From an uncultured Bacillota bacterium (GTDB lineage Bacteria > Bacillota > Dehalobacteriia > UBA7702), in the NCBI GenBank assembly GCA_902766525.1, contig CACXDX010000148.1:1-9625 (forward strand): a stretch of DNA of 9,625 nt, read 5' to 3'. The notes under the pieces were generated by a model. That model saw nothing but the letters and a program-made list of their open reading frames with translations, ran no database searches and had not been told where the DNA came from. The position numbers were made by a program, and so were the translations under genes. Below are positions 6,730 to 9,625 of this stretch, piece by piece. Each line of letters starts with the position of its first letter. Within the stretch, counting starts at the first letter, position 1.

Positions 6730-9015
6730 ATGACATCACCTGTATTTCTCACCGCAATTACATATCTGCTGTCCCTCGTGGGCAGCTTTTTTCTCGAAGG
6801 CTCAGTCTTTTCCTGCGCCGTTTTGATCTTTGCCGCCCTGCTCATTGCGATCCTGATCCGCCGCTTCCGGAGCAAAACCTTTTTTTGCTGGTTGTTTTTA
6901 ATCTTTGCCTTAGGTTTCGGCTACGGTGAGTTTCGGGAGGATATAACGGCGGAAAATCCTTTTATCGACAGGGAAGAAGCTGTCCTTACCGGAGAGATCA
7001 TCAACGATCCCACGAAAACCGAATCTTCCCTTAAATATCGGTTTAGAGTCACTTCTCTCGACGGGGCGGAGTTAAAACGCCCCGTGAACGTTGTGGCCCT
7101 GAGTCAAAAAGACAGCGCGCTCAAATACGGAGATGAACTGCGGCTGACCGGTTCCTTTCTCCTTTCCGAAACAGCCAATCCCGGCAGCTTTGATTACGGC
7201 GATTTTCAGAGCAAAAGCCGGCTTTACGGATCATTTTCCACGCTGTACGGCGGTGACGTAACCGTGCTGGGAAGAGGAAACGGCAATATCCTTTTGACTT
7301 TGGCCTACGCCGTCAAACACCGCTTTGAACAGAGCTTATCCTATCTTCCCCCGGATCGGGCGGCGCTGATCCGAGGCATCTTTTTCGGAGATACCTCGGG
7401 CATCGACCATAACGGCAACATCATCCTTTCTCAAAGCGGGATCCGTCATTGCTTCGCCGTTTCCGGTCTTCACGTCGGTTATGTGTTGCTGTTCCTTAAT
7501 GCGCTCGGACTTCTCTTAAAAATCGGCCCGAAGACGAGAACCGTCCTGATCGCGATCTGCCTCTTTTCTTACGCCGCCATCACGGGTTTTTCTCCATCGG
7601 TGATGCGGGCCTCCATCATGTGTTTGATGGTGCTCGGCGCGACCCTGTTCGGGCGGGAGCGCAACAGCTTCAACGGTCTCGGCATGGCCATGCTGATCCT
7701 GCTGCTTTGGGATCCGCTTTATCTGCTGCAAACCGGGTTTCAGCTTTCTTTTCTGGCGATATTTTCCATCCTGACGCTGATGCCCTGGCTCAACCGCTGT
7801 ATCCCCCGGTCATTTCCCGGCAAAGAAATGATTTTCGTAACCGTCGCCGCTCAGATCGGCATGATCCCGGTATTGGCCTATTTATTCCATACCGTCAGTT
7901 TCGTCGCCTTTCTGATCAGTTCAATCTGCTGTTTGCTTGTGGGCGCCATCGTCATTCTCTGTCTGCCTGCGCTGATCTTCTCGCTGATCGCACCGATATG
8001 CGGCAGTATTCTGCTGATCCCCTGCGGTATTTTGTGCCGGATCCTTTACGATTTCGCAGCCGTGTGCAGCAAGCTTCCCTTTGCCTATATCTATAAAGGG
8101 GATTTCGGCTGGCTGTGGCTTCTGCTCATCTACACGGCCATTGCCGCTGTCGTCTTTTTGCCTCAGCTGAAGGCGAAGCGTTCCCTCTCTCTGCTGCTGA
8201 TGACCGCGATCTTCGTTGTCTTCCTGCTCCCCCTGCCGTTCCTGCAAAAACACGAGCTTGAAATCACGTTCCTTTCCATCGGTGAAGGAGATGCCATCTG
8301 TATTTCCCTGCCCTCGGGCGAGGAAATGTTGATGGATGCCGGCGATATGAGAAACGGCGATATCACCTATTATACGATCCGCCCCTTTTTGCTTTCCGAA
8401 GGGATCAACGACATCGAAACCGTTTTTCTCTCCCACAATGATGAAGATCACAGCGGCGCGTTTTCCTATCTTTGCGAGAGCTTTCGGATTGAGGAAGTCT
8501 GTATTCCCGCCGCGGCTTCCGACGAGTTCAGTGACAAACTGATCCTCGCCAACGCTGAAAATATCGAAGTCTCCATGGTTTCCGCCGGGGACATTCTGGA
8601 TCTCGGCGACGGCGTCACCATTGAGATCTTTTGGCCGTATCCCGACGGTGAAGGTGAAAAGAATCAGCTTTCTCTCGTTGCTAAAATGAGCTACGGCGAT
8701 TTTTCCGTTCTCTTCACCGGCGATATTGAAGGCGGCGGCCTGAGAGCTCTCGGCGAAAACGACGCGGATATCTCCGCCGATGTATTGAAAATCCCTCATC
8801 ACGGCAGTAAAAACAGTTTTGACAGTGATTTCTACACCGCCGTTGATCCTTCCGCCGTCGTTATCAGCGTCGGCAAAAACAACTACGGTCACCCCGACAA
8901 AAAATTGCTTTCCTATTGGCAAAAAGCACAAATCCCCTGTTATCGTACGGATCTCAACGGCGCGGTTACCGTAACCAGCAACGGAAAGGGATATGAGATC
9001 ACAACGTATCGTTAA
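6730..9015 (+). CDS. comEC: DNA uptake channel protein ComEC/Rec2 with metallo-beta-lactamase domain
   Basis: A 761-residue membrane protein with the three-part ComEC layout. Residues about 5-65 are hydrophobic helices, followed by the soluble OB-like N-terminal (DUF4131) region to about 185. The competence domain (about 205-505) has FAVSGLHVGY at 242-251 and GFSPSVMRA at 286-294, both family hallmarks, and many membrane helices. The C-terminal metallo-beta-lactamase-like domain (about 510-761) begins at SIGEGDAI (516-523), has LSHNDEDH (567-574) with the HxDxDH ligand set, FTGD (662-665), and IPHHGS (688-693). ComEC carries single-stranded DNA across the cytoplasmic membrane during transformation; the C-terminal domain is thought to degrade the other strand. 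All expected residues are present and length is normal, so the gene looks intact. There is no clear ribosome site; the start is one base after the comEA stop. Confidence 0.97.
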   Translation: MTSPVFLTAITYLLSLVGSFFLEGSVFSCAVLIFAALLIAILIRRFRSKTFFCWLFLIFALGFGYGEFREDITAENPFIDREEAVLTGEIINDPTKTESSLKYRFRVTSLDGAELKRPVNVVALSQKDSALKYGDELRLTGSFLLSETANPGSFDYGDFQSKSRLYGSFSTLYGGDVTVLGRGNGNILLTLAYAVKHRFEQSLSYLPPDRAALIRGIFFGDTSGIDHNGNIILSQSGIRHCFAVSGLHVGYVLLFLNALGLLLKIGPKTRTVLIAICLFSYAAITGFSPSVMRASIMCLMVLGATLFGRERNSFNGLGMAMLILLLWDPLYLLQTGFQLSFLAIFSILTLMPWLNRCIPRSFPGKEMIFVTVAAQIGMIPVLAYLFHTVSFVAFLISSICCLLVGAIVILCLPALIFSLIAPICGSILLIPCGILCRILYDFAAVCSKLPFAYIYKGDFGWLWLLLIYTAIAAVVFLPQLKAKRSLSLLLMTAIFVVFLLPLPFLQKHELEITFLSIGEGDAICISLPSGEEMLMDAGDMRNGDITYYTIRPFLLSEGINDIETVFLSHNDEDHSGAFSYLCESFRIEEVCIPAAASDEFSDKLILANAENIEVSMVSAGDILDLGDGVTIEIFWPYPDGEGEKNQLSLVAKMSYGDFSVLFTGDIEGGGLRALGENDADISADVLKIPHHGSKNSFDSDFYTAVDPSAVVISVGKNNYGHPDKKLLSYWQKAQIPCYRTDLNGAVTVTSNGKGYEITTYR

Positions 9016-9625
9016 GTCGGAAAACCGAGGACAGCCGGGAGGAAGATGAATCTTTCTTTTTATAATAATCGCAGATGCCGCCATATATGGCCGCGACCGC
9101 TTTTTCCCTGTAAGCATCGTCCTTCAACAGCGCTTCCTCCTCGGGATTGGAAAGAAAACCGACTTCCACCATGACGGCAGGGATATCAAGCAGTTTCATA
9201 ATATAGGCGCTGTCCAGCGTCAACGCTTCCCGATCGGTATTTTTCAGCTTTGTCTTAAAGCGTTTTTGGATCGCTTCGGCGAGATTTTTCCCCTGCTCGG
9301 AATCGGGATGATAGAAAGTTTGGGCTCCGCGCAGATCACTGTTGGGCACGGCATTGCACTGCAGACTCAAAAATAATTCAGCTTTACCCTTTTTAACCAG
9401 CTCGGCACGGTGCTCGAGCTCTTCTTTTTTTACATCGCTGAAAACCCGGTCGGCGGTACGGGTCATAATGACGACGGCGCCCTTCGCTTCCAGCTGTGTT
9501 TTTAATTTCTCCGCCAAGATAAGATTGATTTCCTTTTCCACCGCTCCGGTAACGCCGACGGCGCCGGGATCGGCGCCGCCGTGCCCCGCGTCAACGGCAA
9601 TGATCTTTCCTCTCAGCGGCTGCCC
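8999..9625 (-). CDS. cwlD: CwlD-like N-acetylmuramoyl-L-alanine amidase, N-terminus outside window
   Basis: The minus-strand frame enters at the right edge and ends with TGA at 8999-9001, giving 208 visible residues. Numbering from the edge, GKIIAVDAGHGG (6-17) holds zinc ligand H15, and the next ligand E30 is in VEKEIN. The C-terminal VEVGFLSNPEE (153-163) holds the likely catalytic E154. The GAQTFY segment (100-105) and overall spacing resemble CwlD, which in spore formers helps make muramic-delta-lactam in the spore cortex. The GTG at 9539-9541 is only an internal valine; the true start and any membrane anchor lie beyond the window. The third zinc ligand, expected as His in a SIHxNA motif, is Gln here (SLQCNA, Q89, codon 9359-9361). 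The last 20 or so residues are serine-rich and unlike the family; the 3' end overlaps comEC. The amidase_3 fold is sure, the CwlD subgroup likely. Confidence 0.85.
   Translation of the reverse strand, partial: GQPLRGKIIAVDAGHGGADPGAVGVTGAVEKEINLILAEKLKTQLEAKGAVVIMTRTADRVFSDVKKEELEHRAELVKKGKAELFLSLQCNAVPNSDLRGAQTFYHPDSEQGKNLAEAIQKRFKTKLKNTDREALTLDSAYIMKLLDIPAVMVEVGFLSNPEEEALLKDDAYREKAVAAIYGGICDYYKKKDSSSSRLSSVFRLNDTL

Noticed and set aside
9017..9060. Possible terminator after comEC (TCGG-AAAA-CCGA and AAGAT/ATCTT followed by a T-rich stretch)
   Set aside because: The stems are only four and five pairs, one has a two-base loop, and the region encodes the amidase C-terminus; not convincing as an intrinsic terminator.
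9553..9578. Repeated GGCGCC palindromes near the right edge
   Set aside because: They encode the conserved Gly/Ala-Asp-Pro-Gly-Ala stretch after the AGHGG motif of the amidase; codon choice explains them.

Overview
The window reads as an ordinary chromosomal housekeeping segment from a member of the Bacillota (Firmicutes). Three things point there: the order holB-ricT-yabA-trmN6-rsmI-metG-tatD, which matches the Bacillus-type replication/translation cluster; YabA, an initiation control protein known from this phylum; and a CwlD-like amidase. Base composition is balanced to slightly GC-rich by eye, with many GCC, CGC and GAT codons, and looks even along the window. A Negativicutes-type relative would fit, but that is a guess. 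I see no IS element, integrase, tRNA, rRNA, CRISPR array or phage gene.

Positions 1-9015 carry nine plus-strand genes plus the 3' end of a tenth, packed as one apparent transcription unit with gaps of 36 nt or less. They are: the C-terminus of the DNA polymerase III delta' subunit (holB); ricT (PSP1-domain Fe-S protein acting with RNase Y); yabA (brake on DnaA); trmN6/yabB (tRNA m6A methyltransferase); rsmI (16S rRNA 2'-O-methyltransferase); metG (methionyl-tRNA synthetase with a C-terminal tRNA-binding domain); tatD (metal-dependent DNase); lgt (prolipoprotein diacylglyceryl transferase); a short comEA-like DNA receptor; and comEC (DNA uptake channel). Several genes overlap: holB/ricT by 29 nt, yabA/trmN6 by 4 nt, trmN6/rsmI by 50 nt and metG/tatD by 4 nt. 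Translational coupling is therefore likely along the unit.

The functions run from replication (HolB, YabA) through RNA modification and translation (RicT, TrmN6, RsmI, MetG) and DNA turnover (TatD) to the envelope and DNA uptake (Lgt, ComEA, ComEC). From 8999 to the right edge, a convergent minus-strand gene encodes a CwlD-type N-acetylmuramoyl-L-alanine amidase. It lacks its N-terminus in this window, and its 3' end overlaps that of comEC by 17 nt.

I found no new multi-gene system. The points most worth a second look are: a His-to-Gln change at an expected zinc ligand of the CwlD-like amidase; two abutting near-perfect hairpins at the 3' end of trmN6 just before rsmI; the tail-to-tail overlap of comEC and the amidase with no clear terminator; the 50-nt trmN6/rsmI overlap with a shortened TrmN6 C-terminus; and the placement of comEA-comEC at the end of a housekeeping unit. 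No stretch above 36 nt lacks a gene.
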